In this document: positions 56,759 through 64,000 of the stretch, one piece after another
How the letters are laid out: the number at the start of each line of letters is the position of its first letter
How positions within the stretch are numbered: the stretch's first letter is position 1
NCBI GenBank assembly: GCA_025055675.1
Contig: JANWWT010000003.1
Span: 1-64,000, forward strand
DNA: 64,000 nt
DNA from: Pseudanabaenaceae cyanobacterium SKYG29
Lineage (GTDB): Bacteria; Cyanobacteriota; Cyanobacteriia; Pseudanabaenales; Pseudanabaenaceae
Direction of reading: 5' to 3'
The notes under the pieces: model-generated
Seen by the model: the letters and a program-made list of their open reading frames with translations, nothing else
Database searches by the model: none
Told to the model about the DNA's origin: nothing
Program-made: the position numbers and the translations under genes

Positions 56759-56799
56759 CTTAACCTATTCTTAACCAGAGGTTAAACTTACCTTAGTGT
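56759..56799 (+). promoter_or_regulatory. Pho box upstream of pstS
   Basis: Eight-base repeats CTTAACCT (56759), CTTAACCA (56770) and GTTAAACT (56781), with a weaker CTTAGTGT (56792), occur with an exact 11-base period. This is the form of the cyanobacterial Pho box bound by the SphR response regulator under phosphate limitation. It lies 60-100 bases before the pstS ATG. Confidence 0.82.
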
Positions 56800-56860
56800 T
56801 TTCGTATCCGCCACAGTTTATGGTGAATATGTAGTCCAACCTAAAAAGAGACTCGACCCT

Positions 56861-57859
56861 ATGAACTTCTCCAGTCGTGGTTTGTTGGTAGCCTCTGTCC
56901 TGGCAATAGCTTCTGTGATGCCTAGCCAGGTGATGGCGCAGAAAGTAATTAAGATGGATGGCTCCAGCACTGTATTTCCCTTTTCTGAAGCTGTAGCGGC
57001 TGAATTTCAGAAGCAAAACCCTGGTATACGTGTCACGGTGGGTGTATCTGGTACGGGTGCTGGTTTCCGTAAGTTCTGCAACGGTGAAACGGATATTTCT
57101 AATGCTTCCCGTCCTATTTCCAAGCGGGAGATGGAAACCTGTAACCGCAATGGTATTAAATATATCGAACTGCCCGTTGCTTTCGATGGTCTCACGGTGG
57201 TAGTTAATCCCCAAAACACTTGGGCTACCAACCTAACGGTGGAAGAATTGAAGCGGATTTGGGAGCCTGGCTCCAAGATCAACAACTGGAAGGATGTCCG
57301 TCCTGGGTTCCCTGATGTGCCCCTACGGCTCTATGGTGCAGGTACGGCTTCTGGTACATTTGACTACTTTACAGAAGCGATCGTGGGCAAGGCTAAAGCC
57401 AGTCGCACTGACTACACCGCCAGTGAAGATGACAACGTATTGGTACAAGGTGTAGCAAGAGACCGCGGTGGTTTGGGCTACTTTGGTAAGTCCTACTATG
57501 AAGAGAACAAGGACAAGCTGAAGGCAGTAGCAATTGTTAACCCCAAGACTAACCGCCCTGTAATGCCTTCCGACGAAACAGTGCTAGATGGCAGCTATCA
57601 GCCTTTGTCCCGTCCTCTATTTTGGTATGTGAATGCCGAGTCTGCTAACCGGGATGAAGTAACCAAGTTCGTGCTCTTCACTATGCGCAATGCTCCCTCT
57701 TTGGCTAAGAAAGCCGATGTAGTGCCTTTGTCTGCAGCTGACTACAGAGCAGTACTGAACAACGTTTTCACCAAGCGCAAAATCGGAACTGTGTTTGGTG
57801 GTGAGCAACAAATCGGTGCTACAGTAAAAGAGATCATTGCCAAGGAGGCTAAGGAATAA
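56861..57859 (+). CDS. pstS: Periplasmic phosphate-binding protein (PstS/SphX family)
   Basis: A 332-residue precursor with a Sec signal peptide (about 1-26, ending QVMAQ). The phosphate pocket signatures KMDGSSTVFPFSEA, GVSGTGAGFRKFCNGETDISNASR and GAGTASGTFDYF are clear. It delivers phosphate to the Pst permease. It is preceded by a Pho box and followed by a partial terminator, which would make its mRNA more abundant than that of the permease genes. It is the only binding protein in an operon with two permease sets. Whether it is the SphX or the PstS form cannot be decided by eye. Confidence 0.93.
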   Translation: MNFSSRGLLVASVLAIASVMPSQVMAQKVIKMDGSSTVFPFSEAVAAEFQKQNPGIRVTVGVSGTGAGFRKFCNGETDISNASRPISKREMETCNRNGIKYIELPVAFDGLTVVVNPQNTWATNLTVEELKRIWEPGSKINNWKDVRPGFPDVPLRLYGAGTASGTFDYFTEAIVGKAKASRTDYTASEDDNVLVQGVARDRGGLGYFGKSYYEENKDKLKAVAIVNPKTNRPVMPSDETVLDGSYQPLSRPLFWYVNAESANRDEVTKFVLFTMRNAPSLAKKADVVPLSAADYRAVLNNVFTKRKIGTVFGGEQQIGATVKEIIAKEAKE

Positions 57860-57863
57860 ACTG

Positions 57864-57890
57864 AGGGGGGCTTTTCCCCCCTTGTGTTTT
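57864..57890 (+). terminator. Hairpin with T-rich tail between pstS and pstC
   Basis: Stem of A plus six G (57864-57870) with six C plus T (57876-57882) around CTTTT, followed by a T-rich tail (TGTGTTTT). It is probably a leaky terminator that lowers expression downstream of pstS. Confidence 0.7.
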
Positions 57891-57937
57891 GCCAAATTTA
57901 TCGCTATATAGGGATTTAGAGTTAACTAGGTAACATC

Positions 57938-58909
57938 GTGTCGGACACCACTAATCTTCTTTTATCTGTTACTTCGCAGGCGGCTCTCCAGAGACGGAAG
58001 GTCAGAGAGCTACGGGAAGGATTTATTCAGATTTTACTTTTACTAGCGGCGATCTCCTCTGTGCTGGTCACTTTAGGCATCATGGAGATTCTTATTTTCG
58101 AGAGCATCAAGTTTTTCACTAACCCAGAGCTAAAGGAAGTAGGCGTAGATAACATATTTTTAGACTTTTTCAATTTAGTTAATCCGCAATGGACAGTTTT
58201 GTTTGAAGAAAAGCATTTTGGTATTCTGACTCTACTTTCCAGTACTCTTCTGACTTCTTTCATTGCCCTAGTAGTAGCTATACCGATCGGGACTACGGTA
58301 GCGATTTTCCTTAGCGAGTTTGCCATACCTTCAGTTAGGGAAGCCCTAAAACCAATTCTGGAATTATTAGCAGGTGTACCGTCGGTAGTTTTTGGTTACT
58401 TTGCTCTCAACGTTATTTCTCCCTTTATCAGGTCTTTCAATGAAAATATTCCTGGATTCAATCGCCTCAGTGCAGGCATAGTCATAGGTATAGCCATTAT
58501 TCCCATTATCAGTTCGATCGCGGAGGATGCTATGCGGGCTGTGCCCAACCAGATGCGGGAGGGTTCCTATGCTCTGGGAGCAACTCGCTTGAACACGGCA
58601 ATTAATGTGGTTCTGCCGGCAGCTTTTTCCGGTATTGTTGCTGCTTACATTTTAGGGGTGTCTCGGGCAGTAGGGGAAACGATGATTGTAGCAGTGGCAG
58701 GGGGGCTGCAGGCGATTTACAGTTGGAATCCTTTAGAAGGGGCTGCTACCATTTCTGCTTACATTGTGCAAGTGTCTTTAGGTGATATTGAATTTGGTTC
58801 TTTAGAGTACGAAAGTATATTTGCGGCTGGGTTAACTTTAGCAGTGATAACCTTGGTTCTCAACTTAATTGGATTCTTCCTGATCAAGAAGTACAAGGAG
58901 ACCTACTGA
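57938..58909 (+). CDS. pstC: Phosphate ABC transporter permease PstC
   Basis: 323 residues starting at GTG. Six membrane helices with the permease EAA loop [28 protein letters not shown] that contacts the ATPase, and [12 protein letters not shown] before it. It forms the inner-membrane channel together with PstA, whose ATG overlaps its stop codon by one base. Confidence 0.93.
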   Translation: MSDTTNLLLSVTSQAALQRRKVRELREGFIQILLLLAAISSVLVTLGIMEILIFESIKFFTNPELKEVGVDNIFLDFFNLVNPQWTVLFEEKHFGILTLLSSTLLTSFIALVVAIPIGTTVAIFLSEFAIPSVREALKPILELLAGVPSVVFGYFALNVISPFIRSFNENIPGFNRLSAGIVIGIAIIPIISSIAEDAMRAVPNQMREGSYALGATRLNTAINVVLPAAFSGIVAAYILGVSRAVGETMIVAVAGGLQAIYSWNPLEGAATISAYIVQVSLGDIEFGSLEYESIFAAGLTLAVITLVLNLIGFFLIKKYKETY

Positions 58910-59907
58910 TGACTAACGAGATGCCTGAATTGCTTGACCTAGGGTTAATTCGTCAGGGAATCAGTGCTAGGAAACTAGTGGACAACATATTCATTGCTTT
59001 GGGGCTAAGTGCCCTGGCATTCAGTTTAGGTGTTTTGTTAATCTTGATCGGCAAGTTGTTGTTAGAGGGCGGCAAGCGTTTATTTGGTGAGGGTTTACAA
59101 GGCCTCTGGACTTTTCTAACTTCTGTCCCTGATTCTGATCCTGAAATAGCGGGGATCAAGATTGCTATCATAGGCTCTTTCTGCGTAATTTTACTCACCG
59201 CTGTTATTGCTGTGCCCCTGGGTATAGGCGCTGGTATTTTCTTAGAAGAGTATGCGGGTAGGGGGGGCTTACCCATTCCTTTTCCCAAGTGGGCATCGGA
59301 TGTGATTGAAATCAATATCTCTAACTTGGCAGGTGTTCCTTCAATTATCTACGGTTTGTTAGCTTTGGGGGTATTCAAGCATCAGTTCAAGCTAGGGGAA
59401 ACGGTAATCACGGCGGGTTTAACCCTGGCACTGTTGATTTTGCCAATTATTATCGTCACCACCAGGGAGGCAATTAAGGCTGTGCCCCAGTCGCTGCGAG
59501 AGGGGGTATATGCGATCGGGGCTTCCAGGTGGCAAATGATTTGGGATCATATCCTACCTGCATCGGCGGGAGGGATTTTAACGGGAATTATTGTGGGGTT
59601 ATCGCGGGCGATTGGGGAAGCAGCTCCCCTGGTCACGATCGGGGCACTAACATTTATTACCTTTCCCCCACCATTTCCCTTTTCGCCCAAGCCTGAGGGG
59701 CAAGGGGTTTATGGTCCTTTTGATTGGTTGTTTTCCCAGTTTACGGTAATGCCAATTCAAGTATTCGACTGGGTATCCCGTCCTCGTCCAGAGTTTAGTG
59801 TGGTAAATGCGGGAGCAGCGGCGGTTGTGTTGGTGGTTATGACGCTATCAATGAATGCTTTGGCGATTTATTTGAGGTTCTATTTCCGTAAGCGTGTCAA
59901 ATGGTAA
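58909..59907 (+). CDS. pstA: Phosphate ABC transporter permease PstA
   Basis: A 332-residue protein with six membrane helices and the EAA loop [28 protein letters not shown]; the [11 protein letters not shown] and [14 protein letters not shown] segments are PstA landmarks. It is coupled to pstC upstream and followed by pstB after 24 bases. Confidence 0.93.
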   Translation: MTNEMPELLDLGLIRQGISARKLVDNIFIALGLSALAFSLGVLLILIGKLLLEGGKRLFGEGLQGLWTFLTSVPDSDPEIAGIKIAIIGSFCVILLTAVIAVPLGIGAGIFLEEYAGRGGLPIPFPKWASDVIEINISNLAGVPSIIYGLLALGVFKHQFKLGETVITAGLTLALLILPIIIVTTREAIKAVPQSLREGVYAIGASRWQMIWDHILPASAGGILTGIIVGLSRAIGEAAPLVTIGALTFITFPPPFPFSPKPEGQGVYGPFDWLFSQFTVMPIQVFDWVSRPRPEFSVVNAGAAAVVLVVMTLSMNALAIYLRFYFRKRVKW

Positions 59908-59931
59908 GAATTGTGGTAGGGTGAGTTTGCA

Positions 59932-60729
59932 ATGGAGCCAATAAATATCATGGAGCGGACTACAATCGCACGGGATAAGGTAAAGGCTGAGGTTGTCAAC
60001 TTTAATTTTTACTACGGCAACTTCCACGCTCTCAAAAATATCAACATGACTGTGGCGGAGAAGAAGGTGACGGCACTGATTGGTCCCTCAGGCTGTGGCA
60101 AGAGTACCTTGTTGCGGGCATTTAACCGGATGCATGAACTCTATCCTGGTACGCGCTACGAGGGACAGATTCTGCTGGAAGGTCAAGATATTATGGCTAG
60201 GGATGTCGATCCCATTGAAGTGCGGATGCGGATCGGCATGGTGTTCCAAAAGCCCAATCCCTTTCCCAAGAGTATTTACGAAAATATTGCCTATGGTTTG
60301 CGGATTCGGGGGATCAAGAAGAAGAGTACCCTCGATGAATTAGTGGAGAAGGCCCTACGGGGGGCAGCTTTGTGGGACGAGGTAAAGGACCGGCTGGATA
60401 AACCTGGTTTCTCTTTATCGGGGGGGCAACAGCAGCGCCTGTGTATTGCTAGAACTTTGGCGACATCCCCAGAAATTATTCTGTTTGACGAGCCCACCTC
60501 TGCCCTTGACCCGATCGCTACCAATAGTATTGAGGAGCTGATCCAAGAGCTGCGGAACCAAGTGACAATTATTATTGTGACCCACAACATGCAACAGGCA
60601 AGTAGGGTATCGGACTACACTGCCTTTATGTACTTAGGGGAGATTGTGGAATTCGACAAAACTAACTTCATCTTCGGTAGTCCAACGCAACAGCGTACCA
60701 AAGACTACATTTCGGGTCAGTTTGGCTGA
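59932..60729 (+). CDS. pstB: Phosphate ABC transporter ATPase PstB (first copy)
   Basis: A 265-residue ATPase with Walker [25 protein letters not shown], signature [16 protein letters not shown] and Walker [14 protein letters not shown]. It drives uptake through PstCA. Met6 is an alternative start. The fused permease gene begins 2 bases after its stop. Confidence 0.94.
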   Translation: MEPINIMERTTIARDKVKAEVVNFNFYYGNFHALKNINMTVAEKKVTALIGPSGCGKSTLLRAFNRMHELYPGTRYEGQILLEGQDIMARDVDPIEVRMRIGMVFQKPNPFPKSIYENIAYGLRIRGIKKKSTLDELVEKALRGAALWDEVKDRLDKPGFSLSGGQQQRLCIARTLATSPEIILFDEPTSALDPIATNSIEELIQELRNQVTIIIVTHNMQQASRVSDYTAFMYLGEIVEFDKTNFIFGSPTQQRTKDYISGQFG

Positions 60730-60731
60730 TT

Positions 60732-62738
60732 ATGGCAAGTCCAGAACTGTCGGAATTGGGGCAAGAGATACTACAGAAGGGTCGCTGGGCTGGCGACCAC
60801 AGGGTTGTTAACTTTTGGGAAGGAGTGTTTGCCTTTACTACAGGAGTGCTAGCAACCATTCCAATTCTGGTATTCTTGGCTATTATCGCCTTCATGGTCT
60901 ATGACACGATCGCTTTTTTCCAGACCTATCTAGCAGAGGGACAGACAGTAGGGGCTAGTATTTGGCAGTTTTTCACCGATCGGGATTGGACAGTGATGTT
61001 TGAGCCACCTGAGGGTGAAAGGCGGAAAATAGGGGTTGTCTCTCTCATTATTGCTTCCAGTATTGTGGCGGTAATTGCCTTGGCAGTGGCAGCACCTCTA
61101 GGGGTCCTCCTCTCTATCGCTGTTACCCAGTACCTACCTAAACGTTTGAATTATTTTGTCACCCCCGTTTTGAATTTGATTTCTGGTGTCCCCACGATCG
61201 TGTTGGGGGCATTTGCTTTCTTTACGTTTACGCCTGCTTTGCAAAGGTTCTTCCCCCTGATTCAACCCTATAACTTACTAGTATCGGGTTTGATTGTAGG
61301 GTTATTTGTCACACCGACGGTGTTGGGGATTGGAGCAAGTGCCATCAATGCTGTGCCCCGCTCCTACTTTGAAGCTGCCTATAGCTTGGGGATGCGCAAG
61401 CACGAGTACATCCTAAAGATAGTTTTACCAACGGTGTTTCCTGCCCTAATTGCCGCTTTTACGCTGGCTTTCTCCCGTGCCTTCGGGGAGACAATGATTC
61501 CTGTGTTAGCCTCTGGTTTAACACCGCAGTTTACTTTTAACCCGTTGCAGGCAGGACAGACGGTGGCTTCGTTTATTTTTCAGGCAGCCACGGCGGCAGT
61601 GGGTTTCGACAGTATTGAGTTTAAGTCTATGTTTGCCACGGGGTTGGTGTTATTTTTGCTGACCTTTGTGTTGAACTCGATTGGTAATTTGTCACGGCGA
61701 CGTTTTGCTGCCCAGATTGAGACTTTAGGGGTGTCAAAGGTAGAGGAGAGGTCAGTCAGTTCGGCAGCAGAAGAGGGGATGGTTAGTTTGGCAAGGGAGG
61801 AGAGAATAGTAGGGACGGAGTTCAGGAGTAATAACACCCTGAGGACATTGCTGGGAGGAATTTTTGCTAGCCTAGTATACTGTTCGGTCTTGCCAATCTC
61901 CCTGGTACTAGCTTTTTTAGCTGTGAGTAACTTCCGTCAAGGAGCTAAATACCTGAACTGGCAATTTCTGACCCAGTTTGCTGACCCTGACCCTGAGCAG
62001 GCTGGTATTTTGGCAGCATTGGTGGGCAATTTGTGGCTGGTGTTTCTGGTCGTGGTGATGCTGATCATAGTGGGTTTGGGGGCAGCTATCTTTTTAGAAG
62101 AGTATGCAGATGTATTTCTCTATCGAGTATTTAAGAATAGAAGGCTGGTAAGGTGGGTAGAAACCCTACTGGAAATTAACTTGGACAACCTATCCGCTAT
62201 CCCTACGATTATCTATGGTGTGCTAGGAGCGGAGCTGTTTGTTAGGACAATGGGAGCAGGTAGGACGGTGATTGCGGGGGCCATGACTCTGGCGATCTTG
62301 GCTTTACCATTTGTGATCACAACGTTTAGGACTTCCCTGCGCAATGTACCAGCTACTCTACGCTACGCGGGCTACGCTGTAGGGATGAGTAAGTCCCAGG
62401 TGATTTTGCGTATAGTAATTCCCTATGCTTTTTCTGGTTTGACTTCGGGGGTATTACTAGCAGCAACGGTAACTATGGGGGAAACAGCAGCTTTGGGAGC
62501 AGTGGTAGGGGCATTGGGTCTAATTTCCTTCACACCTTTCCAGAATCCGGAGGGAACAGGTCCTTTCCTCAGTCAGTTTGTGACAATCCCGCTCCAGATT
62601 TATCTCTGGACAACCCAGCCCGCTACAGAACCGCTGAGTGCAGCAGCGATTGTTGTCCTACTGGTTATTTTGCTGATTTTGGGCGCTCTGGCTTTGTTTA
62701 CGGCTAACCTATTTCAATCCAAGACCTATGAATCCTGA
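60732..62738 (+). CDS. Fused PstC-PstA phosphate permease
   Basis: A 668-residue protein joining two complete permease domains in one chain. The first half (1-335) is PstC-like with EAA loop FEAAYSLGMRKHEYILKIVLPTVFPALI and VPTIVLGAFAFF. The second half (about 370-668) is PstA-like with IFLEEYAD, IPTIIYGVLGAELF and EAA loop LRYAGYAVGMSKSQVILRIVIPYAFSGL. A hydrophilic linker of about 40 residues (near 330-372) separates them. There is no frameshift or internal stop, so this is a true fusion. It differs clearly from the separate pstC and pstA just upstream, so it is not a simple recent duplicate. It overlaps pstB2 by 11 bases. Confidence 0.93.
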   Translation: MASPELSELGQEILQKGRWAGDHRVVNFWEGVFAFTTGVLATIPILVFLAIIAFMVYDTIAFFQTYLAEGQTVGASIWQFFTDRDWTVMFEPPEGERRKIGVVSLIIASSIVAVIALAVAAPLGVLLSIAVTQYLPKRLNYFVTPVLNLISGVPTIVLGAFAFFTFTPALQRFFPLIQPYNLLVSGLIVGLFVTPTVLGIGASAINAVPRSYFEAAYSLGMRKHEYILKIVLPTVFPALIAAFTLAFSRAFGETMIPVLASGLTPQFTFNPLQAGQTVASFIFQAATAAVGFDSIEFKSMFATGLVLFLLTFVLNSIGNLSRRRFAAQIETLGVSKVEERSVSSAAEEGMVSLAREERIVGTEFRSNNTLRTLLGGIFASLVYCSVLPISLVLAFLAVSNFRQGAKYLNWQFLTQFADPDPEQAGILAALVGNLWLVFLVVVMLIIVGLGAAIFLEEYADVFLYRVFKNRRLVRWVETLLEINLDNLSAIPTIIYGVLGAELFVRTMGAGRTVIAGAMTLAILALPFVITTFRTSLRNVPATLRYAGYAVGMSKSQVILRIVIPYAFSGLTSGVLLAATVTMGETAALGAVVGALGLISFTPFQNPEGTGPFLSQFVTIPLQIYLWTTQPATEPLSAAAIVVLLVILLILGALALFTANLFQSKTYES

Positions 62739-63534
62739 GTACACATCTGGCACAGTTTTACAGGGGGAAGGGGTATCCATTGCCCTCGATGATGTCACGG
62801 TATTTTACGGCATCAACCCTGCGATTCAGAATGTGACATTGGATATTTACAACCACTCTGTCACAGCCTTTATCGGTCCGTCGGGGTGTGGTAAAACTAC
62901 ACTCCTACGCTGTATTAACCGCATGAACGACATGATCACCAGTACGCAAATTACGGGCGAGATTCGGGTATTTGGGGAAGATATACAGACAATTGACCCG
63001 ATCGAGCTGCGGCGGCGGGTAGGGATGGTGTTTCAGCGCCCCAATCCTTTCCCTACTTCTATCTATGAGAATATTGCTCTGGGGTTGCGAGTGAACGGTT
63101 TTCGGGGCAATATCTCCGACCAAGTGGAGAAATATTTGCGTCTGGTGGGTCTCTACGATGAGGTGAAGGACAGACTGAAAACTAATGCTTTGCAACTATC
63201 GGGGGGGCAACAACAACGGTTGTGCATAGCCCGTGCCCTTGCCCTGGAACCAGAAATTATCCTTATGGATGAACCCTGTTCTTCCCTTGACCCCATCTCT
63301 AGTATCCGCATTGACAATTTGATTACCCAACTGAAGAAATATTTTACGGTGGTGATCATCACCCATAACTTGCAGCAGGCAGCCCGCATTGCTGACTGGA
63401 TCGCTTTCTTCAAGGTGGTGGAAGCAGAGGGAGCAAGGTTTGGTGTCCTGGGGGAATATGCTACGTCTACCGATTTCTTTACAAAGCCAGCCTCGATCGA
63501 TTCCTACAACTACATCAATACCCGCATTGGTTAG
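62728..63534 (+). CDS. pstB: Phosphate ABC transporter ATPase PstB (second copy)
   Basis: A 268-residue paralogue of the first PstB: Walker A GPSGCGKTT, INRMNDMITSTQITGE, signature [16 protein letters not shown] and Walker B IILMDEPCSSLDP, where Cys replaces the usual Thr. It starts within the end of the fused permease gene and is presumably that protein's ATPase. The C-terminus (EYATSTDFFTKPASIDSYNYINTRIG) is PstB-like. Confidence 0.94.
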   Translation: MNPEYTSGTVLQGEGVSIALDDVTVFYGINPAIQNVTLDIYNHSVTAFIGPSGCGKTTLLRCINRMNDMITSTQITGEIRVFGEDIQTIDPIELRRRVGMVFQRPNPFPTSIYENIALGLRVNGFRGNISDQVEKYLRLVGLYDEVKDRLKTNALQLSGGQQQRLCIARALALEPEIILMDEPCSSLDPISSIRIDNLITQLKKYFTVVIITHNLQQAARIADWIAFFKVVEAEGARFGVLGEYATSTDFFTKPASIDSYNYINTRIG

Positions 63535-64000
63535 AATTTTTCGGTCGGCGAGGCTCCCGAGGCGTCGGTCGGCGAGGCTCCCGAGACGGCTGCTCCTGCT
63601 GGTTGGTTTTTGCTGGCTACTACTCCCTGGGGAAGCGGCAGCAAATCTGTTTTTCGATCGGGGAACCTGGCTGCTGGGGCAAAATGACCTGCAGGGGGCA
63701 ATTACGGACTTAAATAGAGCGATTGAAATAGACCCCAGGGCAGTCGATGCTTACCTTAATCGGGGCATTGCCTATGAGCGGTTACGGCAGTGGGACAAAG
63801 CGATCGGGGATTACAGTCGGGTACTGGAGTTGCAGCCCCAAGATGCCTATGCTTACAACAACCTGGGAAATGCCTATGGGGGCAAGGGGGAATGGGAGAG
63901 GAGTTTGGCTTACTACGAGCGGGCAGCGCAACTAGACCCCAAATTGTCGATCAGTCAGGTCAATGCTGCTCTGGTTTTGTATCAAGTTGGCAGAGAGGTA
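63527..64000 (+). CDS. Secreted TPR protein, N-terminal part (continues beyond the window)
   Basis: An open frame reaching the window end (158 codons so far). The best start is TTG at 63527, overlapping the pstB2 stop by 8 bases; no ATG or GTG is available before the signal peptide. Residues 6-20 are an Arg-rich stretch encoded by two tandem repeat units, then comes a hydrophobic signal segment (LLLLVGFCWLLLPGEAAA) and at least three TPR units, such as DAYLNRGIAYERLRQWDKAIGDYSRVLELQP. It resembles the TPR gene after petJ. The start remains uncertain. Confidence 0.75.
   Translation, partial: MVRIFRSARLPRRRSARLPRRLLLLVGFCWLLLPGEAAANLFFDRGTWLLGQNDLQGAITDLNRAIEIDPRAVDAYLNRGIAYERLRQWDKAIGDYSRVLELQPQDAYAYNNLGNAYGGKGEWERSLAYYERAAQLDPKLSISQVNAALVLYQVGREV
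63542..63588 (+). repeat. Two tandem 24-bp units of repeat subfamily 2
   Basis: Units at 63542-63564 and 63566-63588 share GGTCGGCGAGGCTCCCGAG and start exactly 24 bases apart. A diverged relative lies at 50335-50356. They encode RSARLPRR repeated twice in the TPR protein frame. Confidence 0.85.

Noticed and set aside
60732-62738. Fused PstC-PstA as a frameshift artefact joining two genes
   Set aside because: The linker is continuous, hydrophilic and in frame with both halves, with no internal stop or repeated start context.

Overview
The window is chromosomal DNA of a cyanobacterium. It carries psbA, psbZ, cpcBA, petJ, crtR, light-dependent por, the split pntA/pntB transhydrogenase, ycf35 and ycf46, and cyanobacterial families such as DUF3143, DUF3326 and DUF3493. 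The palindrome CGATCG is very frequent, as in HIP1-bearing cyanobacteria. I cannot name genus or species. Genes are densely packed on both strands with many 1-10 bp overlaps and several convergent overlaps. There is no rRNA, one tRNA, no CRISPR array, no intact transposase, and no recognisable defence or natural-product cluster.

Layout. 1-5 kb: the 3' end of psbA, then psbZ and a linker-less cpcBA pair on the minus strand, then pntA1-pntA2-pntB and a MoaD/ThiS-like protein. 5-13 kb: a minus-strand block for pigments and membrane lipids (DUF3326, crtR, a NIL-domain ferredoxin overlapping por, desC, two uncharacterised genes, cdsA). 13-18 kb: a plus-strand run of J-domain protein, DUF3143, asd, dapA, ribonuclease J and DUF3493. 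18-22 kb: class II ribonucleotide reductase nrdJ interrupted by two inteins. 22-36 kb: argG, egtD-like, rluD-like, trpF, an Fe-S aldo/keto reductase, holA, a sugar-phosphate transferase, pyrG, an ABC exporter, rsmD, purF and an MlaE-type permease. 37-44 kb: petJ, a TPR protein, lysC, two tandem signal peptidases, nagA and a HerA-like ATPase. 44-50 kb: secreted proteins, including a polysaccharide deacetylase fused to a phosphodiester-glycosidase domain, then an RHH protein, ycf46 and ycf35. 50-51 kb: an accessory patch with arsR, a Uma2 nuclease and two IS200/IS605-like end relics. 52-56 kb: purQ, SemiSWEET, a sugar-binding lipoprotein, rqcH and the initiator tRNA. 56.7-64 kb: a phosphate-uptake operon behind a Pho box.

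Most unusual points. (1) The phosphate operon reads pstS-pstC-pstA-pstB-(pstC-pstA fused in one 668-aa protein)-pstB2, so one binding protein gene sits with two complete membrane/ATPase sets. (2) A 24-bp dispersed repeat, found singly and in tandem with exact 24-bp period, lies inside protein-coding sequence. One subfamily is open in five of six frames (it encodes PLGETREP in its main frame) and the other in all six. (3) The last codons and stop of rqcH lie inside the antisense strand of the initiator tRNA gene. (4) The second nrdJ intein sits immediately before the active-site cysteine, and the first has lost an acidic residue in its first LAGLIDADG motif. (5) Two IS605-like right ends each abut or supply the stop codon of the neighbouring gene.
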